A stretch of 28,201 bases of DNA from JBGOTP01 sp041476545 (GCA_041476545.1 JBGOTP010000015.1:1-28201); one strand, 5' to 3'; counted from the stretch's first letter, positions 1 through 7,505 are shown. The notes: a model not told the origin generated them from the letters alone. Program-made: numbers and translations.

Positions 1-488
1 CCGATGTCGACGATCATATTGCCCGAGGGTTCGGTGATCGGCATCCCCGCGCCGATCGCAGCGGCCATCGCCTCCTCGACCAGGTGAACCTCGCTGGCCT
101 TGGCCCGGTAGGCGCTGTCCTTGACGGCGCGCTTCTCGACCTGCGTGATCTCGGAAGGGACGCCGATGACGATGCGCGGCCGGACCCAGACGTTGCGGTT
201 GTGGGCCTTCTTGATGAAGTAGGTCAGCATTTTCTCGGTGACCTCGAAGTCGGCAATGACGCCGTCCTTCATCGGCTTGATGGCCACAATGTTCCCCGGC
301 GTGCGGCCCAGCATGTCCTTGGCGTCCTTGCCCACCGCCTCGACTCGACCGGTCACCTTGTTAATGGCGACGATCGACGGCTCGTTGACGACAATGCCTT
401 TGCCGCGCGCGTACACGCAGGTGTTCGCGGTGCCCAAGTCAATGGCCAGATCACTCGAGAACAACGAGAGCATCGAACGGAGGCTCAA
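1..488 (-). CDS. mreB: Rod shape-determining protein MreB, 5' part (runs off the window)
   Basis: This is the N-terminal ~162 residues of the bacterial actin homologue MreB, which polymerises under the inner membrane and positions the cell-wall elongation machinery. The phosphate-1 loop reads DLGTANTCVY near residue 17, followed by GKGIVVNEPS. The sequence at the window edge, AAIGAGMPITEPSGNMIVDIG, is the typical MreB stretch leading into the second nucleotide-binding loop. I chose a TTG start at 488 because AAGGAG lies just upstream; an in-frame ATG at 473 would remove only five residues. The 138 bp between this start and the cyclase gene must carry its promoter, but I see no clear consensus. 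The 3' end and any mreC/mreD neighbours are outside the window. Confidence 0.93.
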   Translation of the reverse strand, partial: MSLRSMLSLFSSDLAIDLGTANTCVYARGKGIVVNEPSIVAINKVTGRVEAVGKDAKDMLGRTPGNIVAIKPMKDGVIADFEVTEKMLTYFIKKAHNRNVWVRPRIVIGVPSEITQVEKRAVKDSAYRAKASEVHLVEEAMAAAIGAGMPITEPSGNMIVDI

Positions 489-626
489 CGGGACACTCCT
501 TAAGGGTGAACAGCCGACCGTGACTGTTGACGGCGACAGCGGACCGCTGACGGACCGGCGCAACGGACGGGGCAACGGATATGCAAAACTGTAAAGAACC
601 GTGAACTGCGGCGATCTGAATCCAAA

Positions 627-1823
627 TCAATTATCGGCAGGAACACCAGCCACCTGAAGGCCATTCTTCCCGCGATCTTTCACCTGGTACATCGCGGCGT
701 CCGCGGCCCGCATCAGCTCATCGGCCGATGTGGCGACGTCAGGGAGCGTCGCGACCCCGACCGACACCGTGAGATGAATGTCGAGTCCGTCCCCGGCGAG
801 AAACCGGTGCGCGGCAATCCGATCGCGAATGCGTTCGCCCACCGCATACGCACCTTCTGCCCCCGTATCGGGCAGGATCAGCGAAAATTCATCGCCGCCA
901 AACCGGGCCACGACGTCGGTCTCGCGCGCGCTTCCGCGAATGACGGCGCCCGCCTCGACGAGCGCACGGCTGCCGGCAAGATGGCCATGAGTATCGTTGA
1001 TCGACTTGAAACCGTCGAGGTCCAGAAACAAGAGCGATAGAGGCCGGCCGCTACGCGACGCCCGCTTGGTCTCGCGTCGAAGCACCAGGTTCAGGTAGCG
1101 CGAGTTGAAGAGCGTTGTGAGGTCGTCGGTCACTGACAGCTCTTCCGTGCGCTTCAACAGCAGGGCATTGTCGAGTGCAATCGACACAGGTTCGAGCAGC
1201 ACACGGACGGCACGTACCACAGCCGGAGCCAGCCGAGGCACCGTTGACGAAGGCGCCGCGTCCACGCCAATCAGTGCGCCAACGCGGCGGCCGCGACACC
1301 CGAGGGCAAAGGCCACGACCGTAGCGGGAACGGCCGCATGTGGAACCCGCGCATCCCGGCACAGATCGGCCGACAGGAATTCTTCGCCGTGCTGCATGAT
1401 CCACTCGGCCACAACCTTCACGGCCGGGCCCAGATCAGGGTCCGTTCCGCGATCCGCCAGGACCGACAGCTGCCCGGCCTGATCGGCGGAGACGAGCGCC
1501 CAGCCGGAGATCGGAATCCAGGAGGCCGCCCGATCAACGGCGAACTCGGCGATCTTCTCTGGGTCGAGACTCGTATTCACCGCGCGGACAATGTCGAGAA
1601 GGGCGTCACGGCGTTCAACCCGGCCACGGATGGCCGCCCGGAACACGCGCAACCGGCTCGCCAGATCGAGGTCTGCTGTCTGGGGGACGATCGGGGTCGC
1701 ACGGCGCAGCTTCGATCCGGCCTTTCGAGAAGCCGTCGCACCGTAGACGCCGGCCGGTAGGCGCCCCGCACTCGCGGGCCGTCGACGCTCAGACACACTT
1801 GTCGCTCGACTCGCTGAAGCCAT
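627..1823 (-). CDS. GAF-GGDEF diguanylate cyclase
   Basis: The predicted role is synthesis of cyclic di-GMP from two GTP, controlled by an N-terminal sensor. The 398-residue protein has a basic, disordered first ~50 residues, a GAF-like domain at roughly 70-225 and a C-terminal GGDEF domain from about 230. The active-site GGDEF is intact at 309-313, in RFGGDEF. RETD at 300-303 sits five residues before it and forms the product-inhibition I-site, so feedback control is expected. I see no signal peptide or membrane helix, so it should be cytosolic. It is divergent from the PpiD-like gene across a short AT-richer gap. The ligand of the GAF domain cannot be read from the sequence. Catalytic activity is inferred from the intact motif. 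Confidence 0.9.
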   Translation of the reverse strand: MASASRATSVSERRRPASAGRLPAGVYGATASRKAGSKLRRATPIVPQTADLDLASRLRVFRAAIRGRVERRDALLDIVRAVNTSLDPEKIAEFAVDRAASWIPISGWALVSADQAGQLSVLADRGTDPDLGPAVKVVAEWIMQHGEEFLSADLCRDARVPHAAVPATVVAFALGCRGRRVGALIGVDAAPSSTVPRLAPAVVRAVRVLLEPVSIALDNALLLKRTEELSVTDDLTTLFNSRYLNLVLRRETKRASRSGRPLSLLFLDLDGFKSINDTHGHLAGSRALVEAGAVIRGSARETDVVARFGGDEFSLILPDTGAEGAYAVGERIRDRIAAHRFLAGDGLDIHLTVSVGVATLPDVATSADELMRAADAAMYQVKDRGKNGLQVAGVPADN

Positions 1824-1893
1824 CGCTAAGTTCTTCTATACGTGGCAAATATACCACACGCCACGAGTCGATGGCTTGCCACACGAAAGCCTC

Positions 1894-3831
1894 ATGGCAT
1901 ACGATCCGCTTCTTATGACCATGCTCGACCGGATGCGCCGGCACCGCAATTGGCTCAAGTGGAGCCTCGGCTTGGCCTGCCTGGCGTTTGTCGCCTTCTA
2001 CATTCCAGATTTTGTCCGCGGTGGCGGCACAAACGCTGCCGCAGACGCGGTCGCGGTCGTCGAAGGGCACGAGATCAGGGCCGACGAGTTCCGCCGCACG
2101 TACCAGTCGCAGCTGCAGGCGTACCGCTCCGCGTACGGCGGGAACATGAGCGAGCAACTGCTCAAGCAGCTTGGCGTGGATCAGCAGATCCTGCAGCAGA
2201 TGGTGGACGAACGCGCGTCTCTCGCGGAAGCGGAGCGCCTGGGCCTGCGTGTGAGCGACGAGGAAGTCGCCCGGCGCATCTCCGTGATTCCCGCATTCCA
2301 GGAGAGGGGCACCTTCATCGGTGAGCAGCGCTACCGGCAGGTGCTGAATGCCCAGCGGCCGCCGCTCATCCCCGCGGAGTTTGAAGAGAGCGTCCGGCGG
2401 TCACTCGTCGCCGACAAGCTGCGCACGTCACTCACCCAGTGGATGTCAGTGAGCGATGCGGAGCTCGACCAGGAGTATCACCGGCGCAATGAGAAGGTCA
2501 AGCTCGCCCTCGTCACGATCACCACCGACAGCGTTCGATCCGCGGTCAGCGTCCAGGATTCAGAAGCCGCGACCTACTTCACGGCGCACACGGCGGACTT
2601 CAAGGTCCCCGAGAAACGCAAGATCCGCTACGTGCTGGTCGACCTCGATGCCGTGCGCGCGAAGATTGTCGTGCCGCAAAGCGACATTGAACGCGCGTAC
2701 AACGACGGCATCGAGCAATACTCCACACCGGAACAGATCCGCGCCAGCCATATTCTCCTGAAGACCGAAGGCAAAGACGACGCGACCGTGAAGGCCCGTG
2801 CCGAGGACGTCCTGAAACAGGCGAAAGGCGGCGCCGACTTTGCCGCCCTGGCCAGGAAGTATTCCGAAGACGAAGGCAGTGTCAAGAACGGCGGCGATCT
2901 CGACTACTTCGGGCGCGGCCGGATGGTCCCCGAATTCGACGCCGCGGCCTTCCTGCTCGAACCCGGCCAGCTCAGTGATGTCGTGAAGACGCAGTACGGC
3001 TACCACATCATCAAGCTCGTGGAGAAGAAAGCCGGCACGACGCGGAGTCTGGCCGATGTGCGGCCGCAAGTCACCGATCAGATCGCGTCTCAGCGCGCAC
3101 AGACGCAGGCCGCGGATCTCGCCGACTCGCTCGCGCGGGAAATCAAGAAGGCGTCGGATGTGGACGCCGCCGCCAAGGCGCACGGCCTCAAAGTGGACGA
3201 ATCCGGGTTCTTTGCCCGCGACGAGCCGATCCTGGCGCTCGGCGGGTCGCCGGAAGTGGCCGCGCGCGCGTTCGGACTCGAAGAGGGGCAAGCCTCTGGG
3301 CAGATACGAACGCCACGAGGATTCGTCGTCGTCGCGTACGCCGGCAAGCAGGACAGCTACGTTCCGAAATTCGAAGAGGCGAAGGATCGGGTCCGCGACG
3401 AGCTCGTCAAACAGCGGTCGCGCGATTTGAGCCTCAGGAAGGCGACCCAACTGGCCGCGCAACTCAAGGGCGCAAGCGACTTCGTCAAGGCGGCAAAGGC
3501 GGCCGGGGCCGAGGCGAAGACGACCGAGTTCGTCACGCGCGATGCCCCGCTTCCAGACATCGGCGATGCCCCGGCCGTTCTGGATCAGGCGTTCAAGCTG
3601 CCCCAGGGCGCGGTGAGCGATCCCATCTCCACCGACAATGGCGCGGTGATCGTGAAGGTCGTCGAGAAGGAAGGCGTGACGCCGGCCGACTTCGCCGCCA
3701 ACAAAGACACGTTCCGCGATCAGATTTTGAACGATCGGCGCAACCGCTTCTTCAGCGCTTACATGTTGAAGGCCAAGCAGAAGATGAAGATCGACGTGAA
3801 CCGCCAGGCGCTGCAGCGGGTCGTCGGATAG
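1894..3831 (+). CDS. PpiD/SurA-type membrane-anchored peptidyl-prolyl isomerase
   Basis: This periplasmic folding factor resembles PpiD, which is anchored in the inner membrane and assists newly exported proteins. It opens with a basic cytosolic segment (MLDRMRRHRNWLKW) and one transmembrane helix (LGLACLAFVAFYI). A SurA-N-like helical region covers about residues 40-200. One well-conserved parvulin domain spans about 280-380, from EQIRASHILLK through GGDLDYFGRGRMVPEFD to YGYHIIKLVEKK. Two later parvulin-like fragments (about 440-485 and 545-595) look non-catalytic. At 645 residues it is close to the usual PpiD length. The start is uncertain: TTG 1876, ATG 1894, ATG 1915 and ATG 1921 are all in frame with no strong Shine-Dalgarno. 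I prefer 1894; 1921 also gives the classic N-terminus. Confidence 0.88.
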   Translation: MAYDPLLMTMLDRMRRHRNWLKWSLGLACLAFVAFYIPDFVRGGGTNAAADAVAVVEGHEIRADEFRRTYQSQLQAYRSAYGGNMSEQLLKQLGVDQQILQQMVDERASLAEAERLGLRVSDEEVARRISVIPAFQERGTFIGEQRYRQVLNAQRPPLIPAEFEESVRRSLVADKLRTSLTQWMSVSDAELDQEYHRRNEKVKLALVTITTDSVRSAVSVQDSEAATYFTAHTADFKVPEKRKIRYVLVDLDAVRAKIVVPQSDIERAYNDGIEQYSTPEQIRASHILLKTEGKDDATVKARAEDVLKQAKGGADFAALARKYSEDEGSVKNGGDLDYFGRGRMVPEFDAAAFLLEPGQLSDVVKTQYGYHIIKLVEKKAGTTRSLADVRPQVTDQIASQRAQTQAADLADSLAREIKKASDVDAAAKAHGLKVDESGFFARDEPILALGGSPEVAARAFGLEEGQASGQIRTPRGFVVVAYAGKQDSYVPKFEEAKDRVRDELVKQRSRDLSLRKATQLAAQLKGASDFVKAAKAAGAEAKTTEFVTRDAPLPDIGDAPAVLDQAFKLPQGAVSDPISTDNGAVIVKVVEKEGVTPADFAANKDTFRDQILNDRRNRFFSAYMLKAKQKMKIDVNRQALQRVVG

Positions 3832-3958
3832 GCTCTCGTCCAAGAATTCCGCACGAAGGCCCCCCTCCCTCCCACGTCCGACAATTTCCGACAATGTCCG
3901 GCACTGTCCGGCGGTACTGGGACATCAGTTTGAGTCGTGGCGATCCCGTGTTGCCCGC

Positions 3959-4202
3959 CGAGGTCCCTCACCGCGGCCAACCGGTCGGCTGGCCGGACAC
4001 CACGTCCTGCGCCTCGTACACGTCCGCTCCCGCGACGGTCAACGGGCCACTCGACGGACAGTTATATGCGCGGGATCGCATTCGGATGATCCCAGCGATC
4101 ATCGCGCGTCCGGCCGTGACCGCCGCCGTGAGAGGCTTCGGCCGTGTTGTCGTGCGATCACGACGGCCAGCCTCCAACGGGTGGCCGCGGTGAGGGACCT
4201 CG
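3959..4202. repeat. Large nested inverted repeat, possible structured RNA or palindromic element
   Basis: The outer arms at 3959-3979 and 4182-4202 are perfect 21-bp reverse complements. Moving inward, GGCTGGCCG (3987-3995) pairs with 4164-4172. CGGTCA and GGCC (4036-4041, 4045-4048) pair with 4117-4122 and 4112-4115. GGGATC (4072-4077) pairs with GATCCC (4088-4093) around a 10-nt loop. The pairs are properly nested, so a transcript of either strand could fold into one long interrupted hairpin. I recognise none of the conserved sequences of RNase P RNA, SRP RNA or tmRNA. The pairing is seen directly; that it is a functional RNA is inference. A miniature transposable element with inverted ends is the main alternative. 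Confidence 0.7.
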
Positions 4203-4400
4203 ACGGGCCGTCGCGGAGGTGCTATATGAGCTGCATCGACGCGGCGATCGTCAGCCCAGGCCGGTGCACGCATTTTTTCGCGCGTCATTCGTGGTGGTGG
4301 GGCCCTGAGTCGTCCCGTCCGGCGGCAGCAACTTCCTTCGCCCAGGGAAACTGACGCAGTGCCTGTCCGGCACGTCTGCATTGCGCCGTTGACGTTGCGA

Positions 4401-4406
4401 TATACT
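4401..4406 (+). promoter_or_regulatory. Putative -10 box of tRNA-Leu
   Basis: TATACT matches the sigma-70 -10 consensus at five of six positions and lies 15 nt before the mature tRNA 5' end, a sensible distance. No good -35 is present at 16-18 bp; TTGACG at 4389-4394 is too close to serve as one. Confidence 0.4.
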
Positions 4407-4421
4407 CAAATGTCACCCACT

Positions 4422-4507
4422 GCGGAAGTGGCGGAACGGCAGACGCGCCAGCCTCAGGAGCTGGTTGGAGCAATCCAGTGGAGGTTCAAATCCTCTCTTC
4501 CGCACCA
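4422..4507 (+). tRNA. tRNA-Leu, anticodon CAG
   Basis: The 86-nt sequence folds as a class II tRNA. The acceptor strand GCGGAAG (4422-4428) pairs with CTTCCGC (4497-4503), followed by discriminator A and an encoded CCA (4505-4507). The anticodon stem CCAGC/GCTGG encloses the loop CTCAGGA, giving anticodon CAG, which reads the leucine codon CTG. A long variable arm typical of tRNA-Leu follows, then a T-arm with the GGTTCAAATCC core. The encoded CCA also begins the palindrome that follows immediately downstream. Confidence 0.96.
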
Positions 4508-4557
4508 GCCTTCGCCCGCCTTCGGCGAGCTTCGGCTGGGCAAGCCACACGAAGGCT
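4505..4557. repeat. Palindromic repeat abutting the tRNA-Leu CCA end
   Basis: Two inverted pairs start at the tRNA 3' end. CCAGCC (4505-4510) pairs with GGCTGG (4534-4539), and AGCCTTCG (4507-4514) pairs with CGAAGGCT (4550-4557). They share bases, so the two stems are mutually exclusive. GCC-TTC-GGC forms a tight inner hairpin at 4518-4526. There is no T-tract after either stem, so a classical intrinsic terminator is unlikely. It may act in tRNA 3' processing, or be a dispersed REP-like sequence lodged at the tRNA end. Only one copy is visible in this window. Confidence 0.5.
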
Positions 4558-5204
4558 GTCTCGCCGCACGGCCGTTCCCTCGCGTCCACCCAGCATCAGT
4601 GAGATAGACACGCCGAATGATTGGCTGTCTGTTCTGAGCGGTCGGCCGCGCTCAGCGAGCACGCAGCGGCGCGACGCGAGCAGGTCACCGCGCGCCATCC
4701 GGCCTTGTTTCTATGGGTCCACCGAACCGGTCCCGACAGTGAGCCCGGCGTTCCGCCAGTGCACGACGGCGATCCGCATTGTCACCGAGCCGGTCCGGCG
4801 CGCGCCGACCGCAGTCAGGCATGAAACGTCGACACTCCGCGTTGCCACCGAGGCGATCCGGCGTGCGACGACCGCGGTCAGGCATGAAAGGTGGACACTC
4901 AGGGCCGTCACCAAGGAAGTCCAGGCGCCAACGACGGCTGTCCAAGCCGTCCGGTAGACACTCCTGCTGCAAACCTTCGCGATCACACTGCAGAGTCTCA
5001 CACTCCGGCTGCCGCGCAAGGCACTGCAGTGGCAAAACCTCCGCGATCATCGGTGCAACCGTCGCGTTGCAGGTGCATCGGGTCGCGATCAGCGGTGAAA
5101 CGCTCGCGATGGTCCTCGAAACTGTGCAACTCCATCCGTAAATCGCGACACTCCGCGCAAATCCACGTCAACTGGCGGCCCGAATGAAGGATGTCAGTCG
5201 GTAT
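4508..5204. other. ~700-bp region without an intact gene, holding decayed tandem repeats
   Basis: Between tRNA-Leu and the cytochrome terminator I find no intact recognisable gene. About 4508-4720 holds the tRNA-linked palindrome and featureless GC-rich sequence. About 4720-5161 is a degenerate 63-bp repeat array, listed separately. Several frames stay open through the array because its period is a multiple of three, and none has a plausible start with a ribosome binding site. An in-frame TAG at 4955-4957 and a one-base phase shift near 5035 interrupt the most protein-like frame. Confidence 0.6.
4720..5161 (+). repeat. Degenerate 63-bp tandem repeat array (about seven units)
   Basis: Units begin at 4720, 4783, 4846, 4909, 4972, 5036 and 5099. 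The spacing is 63 bp each time except one 64-bp step at 4972-5036. The landmark GACACTC recurs at 4831, 4894 and 4957, and again at 5147 once the extra base is allowed for. GCGATC or GCGATG recurs near the start of units 3, 5, 6 and 7. Units 2 and 3 are the most alike. Read from 4721, each unit gives a 21-residue, helix-like repeat (for example TEAIRRATTAVRHERWTLRAV), equal to three heptads. The stop at 4957 and the extra base near 5035 suggest a dead coding repeat or a non-coding minisatellite. It is not a CRISPR: units are contiguous with no unique spacers. Confidence 0.65.
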
Positions 5205-5231
5205 GAAAGAGGGGCGGAGCACGCTCCGCCC
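5205..5231 (-). terminator. Intrinsic terminator for the cytochrome c gene
   Basis: A perfect 9-bp GC-rich stem (GGGCGGAGC at 5212-5220, GCTCCGCCC at 5223-5231) with a 2-nt spacer lies just past the stop of the minus-strand cytochrome gene. On that strand it is followed by CTCTTTCA, a short imperfect U-tract. Confidence 0.65.
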
Positions 5232-5241
5232 AGTGAGGGGA

Positions 5242-5691
5242 TTACTTGGCCGGATTGGGTCTGGTTCCGAGGTACTTGATTTCCTTCAGCGCGTCGGCCG
5301 TCGGCGTCAGCTCGGCTGAACCGGCCGGCATTTCGGCGCGCTTCAGGATGAAGGCGATGATATCAACGACCTGCGGCCGGCTGAGGCTACCCGCGTTGTC
5401 CGCCGGCATCGTGATACGAATGCGCTCCGACAGATCGTTGAGCGACAGATCGCTCCAATTGGCGCTGAAGTCGGCGCCAACCAGGGCCGGAGCATCGTTA
5501 CCGGTCAACTGGTCGCCGTGACAGTTGGAGCATTTCTGCTGATACACGGGTGCTCCCCGCTTCGCCTGGTCCTCGGTGTACACGCCATCCCACACCGAAC
5601 GCGGCTTGGCCTGATAGGCGACCGCCGCCGAATGCGAGAGGGCAATTGTCGCGATACCGGCGACGAGAAACGACACGATCCTGGCACTCAT
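5242..5691 (-). CDS. Small secreted c-type cytochrome
   Basis: This predicted periplasmic electron carrier of 149 residues has a signal peptide (about residues 1-25, ending near AVAYQA) and a single class I cytochrome c domain. The heme attachment motif is CSNCH at 54-58, and the likely axial methionine is M95 in RITMPAD. The start at 5691 is well supported by GGAGGAGG a few bases upstream. A strong hairpin terminator follows the stop. The gene lies downstream of, and on the same strand as, the glpF-dehydrogenase pair, but a gap of about 110 bp with a TATAA-like sequence suggests its own promoter. Its redox partner cannot be named from this window; cytochromes of this type often pair with quinoprotein dehydrogenases, none of which is visible here. 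Confidence 0.88.
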   Translation of the reverse strand: MSARIVSFLVAGIATIALSHSAAVAYQAKPRSVWDGVYTEDQAKRGAPVYQQKCSNCHGDQLTGNDAPALVGADFSANWSDLSLNDLSERIRITMPADNAGSLSRPQVVDIIAFILKRAEMPAGSAELTPTADALKEIKYLGTRPNPAK

Positions 5692-5800
5692 CGGTTCCTC
5701 CTCCGATTCCTTTTCAGACTGAGTCCATTATAAGGGCACCGGGCCCCGGCATCTGAAGCCCTCAGCCCCTGACCCTCGGCCCTGGTTCCGGCGTCTGCTC

Positions 5801-6646
5801 CTAGAGGCTCCGCGCAGCGAGCGCCCCCATGTCGTCCTTGCCGTGGCCCGCTGCGATGGCCTCGTCCATGCGTCTGGCAATTGCGGGCAGGACGGTCAGC
5901 GGTTCGCTGCCCGCGGCCTCGATCATCAGCCGGAGGTCCTTCCGTGCCATCGTCAACTCGAAGCTGGCCGCGAAATCCCCGCGCGCGATCTTGTCGGCGC
6001 GTGTCGCGACAACGCCGCCGATCTTGAACCTCGAGAACACGCCCGCCGCATCCTGGGGTGGCACGCCGACCCCTTTCGCCATCGCGAGCACGTCCGCAAT
6101 GCCCGCCGTGATCACGAACAGAAGCGAGTTTCCGAAGATCTTGTAGGCGGCGGCCAGATCGGGACGCTCGCCCACGTACCAGACATCGCCCGTCATCTTC
6201 GCGAGCGACTCACGCACGGACTCGAATACCGGCGTCGGTCCCGCCACGACCATCAGACCAACGCCATCGCGGCACATCTGGGGCGACATGAACACCGGCG
6301 CGTGCAGGAATCTGATGCCCTGCTGCGCGGCCCTCAGCACGCGCGTCTTCGTGCCCGCCGGCGCCGTCGTCGTGTGATCGATGACGACCGCGCCGCCCGA
6401 AAGGCGCGGGGCGATCCGCACGAGCATCGCGTCGACGACGGCATCGTCGGCAAGCGCCATGTGGACACGCTCGGCATCGGCGACGGCCTGCTCCGGTGTC
6501 GACGCCACGGTCGCGCCAAACACTTCGAGGGCCCTCGCCTTGTCGTTCGACCGATTCCAGACCGTGACCACGTCGCCACGACGGAGCATCGCTTCGACCA
6601 TCCCACTACCGAGCAGACCTGTCCCGATGAATGTCACGCGTGCCAT
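5801..6646 (-). CDS. Beta-hydroxyacid dehydrogenase superfamily protein (3-hydroxyisobutyrate dehydrogenase-like)
   Basis: This is an NAD(P)-dependent oxidoreductase of the 3-hydroxyisobutyrate/tartronate-semialdehyde family, 281 residues, the usual length. The Rossmann motif is FIGTGLLGSG at 6-15, DHTTTAP follows at 90-96, and the catalytic lysine and nearby asparagine are K169 and N173 in AYKIFGNSLLF. The usual substrate-binding signature (D-x-PVSGG) is replaced by HAPVFMSP around 115-122, so the substrate is probably not one of the standard ones; an imine-reductase-like or other diverged activity is possible. Its AGGAG ribosome site overlaps the stop codon of glpF, 10 bp upstream, which argues for one transcript and translational coupling. 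The family call is firm; the substrate is unknown. Confidence 0.85.
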   Translation of the reverse strand: MARVTFIGTGLLGSGMVEAMLRRGDVVTVWNRSNDKARALEVFGATVASTPEQAVADAERVHMALADDAVVDAMLVRIAPRLSGGAVVIDHTTTAPAGTKTRVLRAAQQGIRFLHAPVFMSPQMCRDGVGLMVVAGPTPVFESVRESLAKMTGDVWYVGERPDLAAAYKIFGNSLLFVITAGIADVLAMAKGVGVPPQDAAGVFSRFKIGGVVATRADKIARGDFAASFELTMARKDLRLMIEAAGSEPLTVLPAIARRMDEAIAAGHGKDDMGALAARSL

Positions 6647-6656
6647 ACAGCGACTC

Positions 6657-7448
6657 CTATTTGACGGTCAGCCCTTCGACCTCGGTGAACCGGTTCCCCA
6701 CACAGACGTCGTAAATCCACCCGCCGCCCACCGCGCCCATACAGGGCGCAATAACAGGGACCCACCACCAGCCGTTGCCGGCGCTGAAGACCCCGCTGCC
6801 CCACCCGGCCACCGCCGTGAAGAGGCGCGGACCGAGGTCCCGAGCGGGGTTAATCGCGTATCCGGAATTGAATCCGAACGTCGCGCCGATGAGCACGACA
6901 AGCAGGCCGACAATCACCGGAGCGATCCCCGCGGGCGCGGGAGAATTTCGGCTGTCGGTGATACCGAGAATAACGCCGACGAGCAGCGCGGTCCCCACGA
7001 ATTGATCGATGAAGCCACCCGGGAAGGTACTCAGGAACGGCTGCGGATAGGTGGCCCAGATCCCCGCGGTGCCGAGCGGACCGGTAATCTGCCGCACGCC
7101 GGCGTCGAACGCGGTCAGCGCCTCGTGGTAGGTCGCATACACGACGGCCGAGGCGACGAAGGCGCCAACGACCTGCGCGGTCATGTAGGGGATCACTTTG
7201 CTCCACGGAAAGCGGCGATGGACGGCGAGCGCCAGCGTCACGGCGGGGTTGAGGTGCGCGCCCGTCACGCCCGCCGACACGTAGCAGCCCATGGTGACGG
7301 CCAGGCCCCAGGAGATGTTGATCGACAGCGTCGTGCCCGCGGCCCCCTTGCTCAGAACGGTCTGGGCCACGACCCCGACACCGAAGACGATGAGCACGAA
7401 CGTGCCGAGAAACTCGGCGAGCATTTCCCGAAAGACAGCCGGGCGCAT
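6657..7448 (-). CDS. glpF: Glycerol facilitator (aquaglyceroporin, MIP family)
   Basis: This inner-membrane channel for passive glycerol uptake has 263 residues with six membrane helices and two half-helices. Both pore motifs are intact: NPA at 67-69 in AHLNPAVTLA, and NPARD at 200-204 in GYAINPARDLGPRLF. The aspartate after the second NPAR is characteristic of glycerol-conducting members rather than water-only aquaporins. AGGAGG precedes the ATG at 7448. The gene is divergent from glpK with only 57 bp between the starts, so a shared control region is likely. It heads an operon with the dehydrogenase gene. No glycerol-3-phosphate dehydrogenase or glpR-type repressor is visible nearby. Confidence 0.95.
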   Translation of the reverse strand: MRPAVFREMLAEFLGTFVLIVFGVGVVAQTVLSKGAAGTTLSINISWGLAVTMGCYVSAGVTGAHLNPAVTLALAVHRRFPWSKVIPYMTAQVVGAFVASAVVYATYHEALTAFDAGVRQITGPLGTAGIWATYPQPFLSTFPGGFIDQFVGTALLVGVILGITDSRNSPAPAGIAPVIVGLLVVLIGATFGFNSGYAINPARDLGPRLFTAVAGWGSGVFSAGNGWWWVPVIAPCMGAVGGGWIYDVCVGNRFTEVEGLTVK

Positions 7449-7505
7449 AAAAGCCTCCTGAGAAGTCCGAATCGAGGGCCGCTCATTGTAAACTCACCCA
7501 CACCT

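Larger units (their letters stand above)
3832..4421. other. 590-bp region without a convincing gene
   Basis: No reading frame here has recognisable protein features; the open frames on both strands look like a by-product of high GC. The stretch begins with short TCCGACAAT/TCCGGCACTG iterations at about 3878-3915. It continues through a large set of nested inverted repeats (3959-4202, listed separately) and a T6 run at about 4273-4278 without a strong stem before it. It ends at the tRNA-Leu promoter region. The 10-mer TGTCCGGCAC occurs at both 3895-3904 and 4364-4373, bracketing most of the region; that could be chance or the trace of an insertion. A non-coding RNA or a decayed mobile element are the most plausible contents. 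Confidence 0.6.

Noticed and set aside
2560..3894. A 444-codon frame antisense to the PpiD-like gene
   Set aside because: The sense frame carries a clear parvulin domain; the antisense product is Arg/Leu-rich and featureless.
3895..4373. Insertion sequence bounded by the 10-bp direct repeat TGTCCGGCAC
   Set aside because: There is no transposase or remnant inside, the repeat does not sit at the ends of the inverted arms, and a 10-mer match in a GC-rich region can occur by chance.
4359..4373. GTGCC/GGCAC hairpin as a terminator before tRNA-Leu
   Set aside because: The five-base stem is short and is not followed by a T-tract on either strand.
4478..4957. A 159-codon protein gene starting inside tRNA-Leu
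   Set aside because: The start lies within the tRNA, there is no ribosome site, and the first half has no protein-like features. Only the repeat part is of interest and it is reported as a repeat.
4720..5161. Possible CRISPR array beside tRNA-Leu
   Set aside because: The 63-bp units are contiguous and all diverged, with no constant repeat and unique spacers, and no cas genes are nearby.
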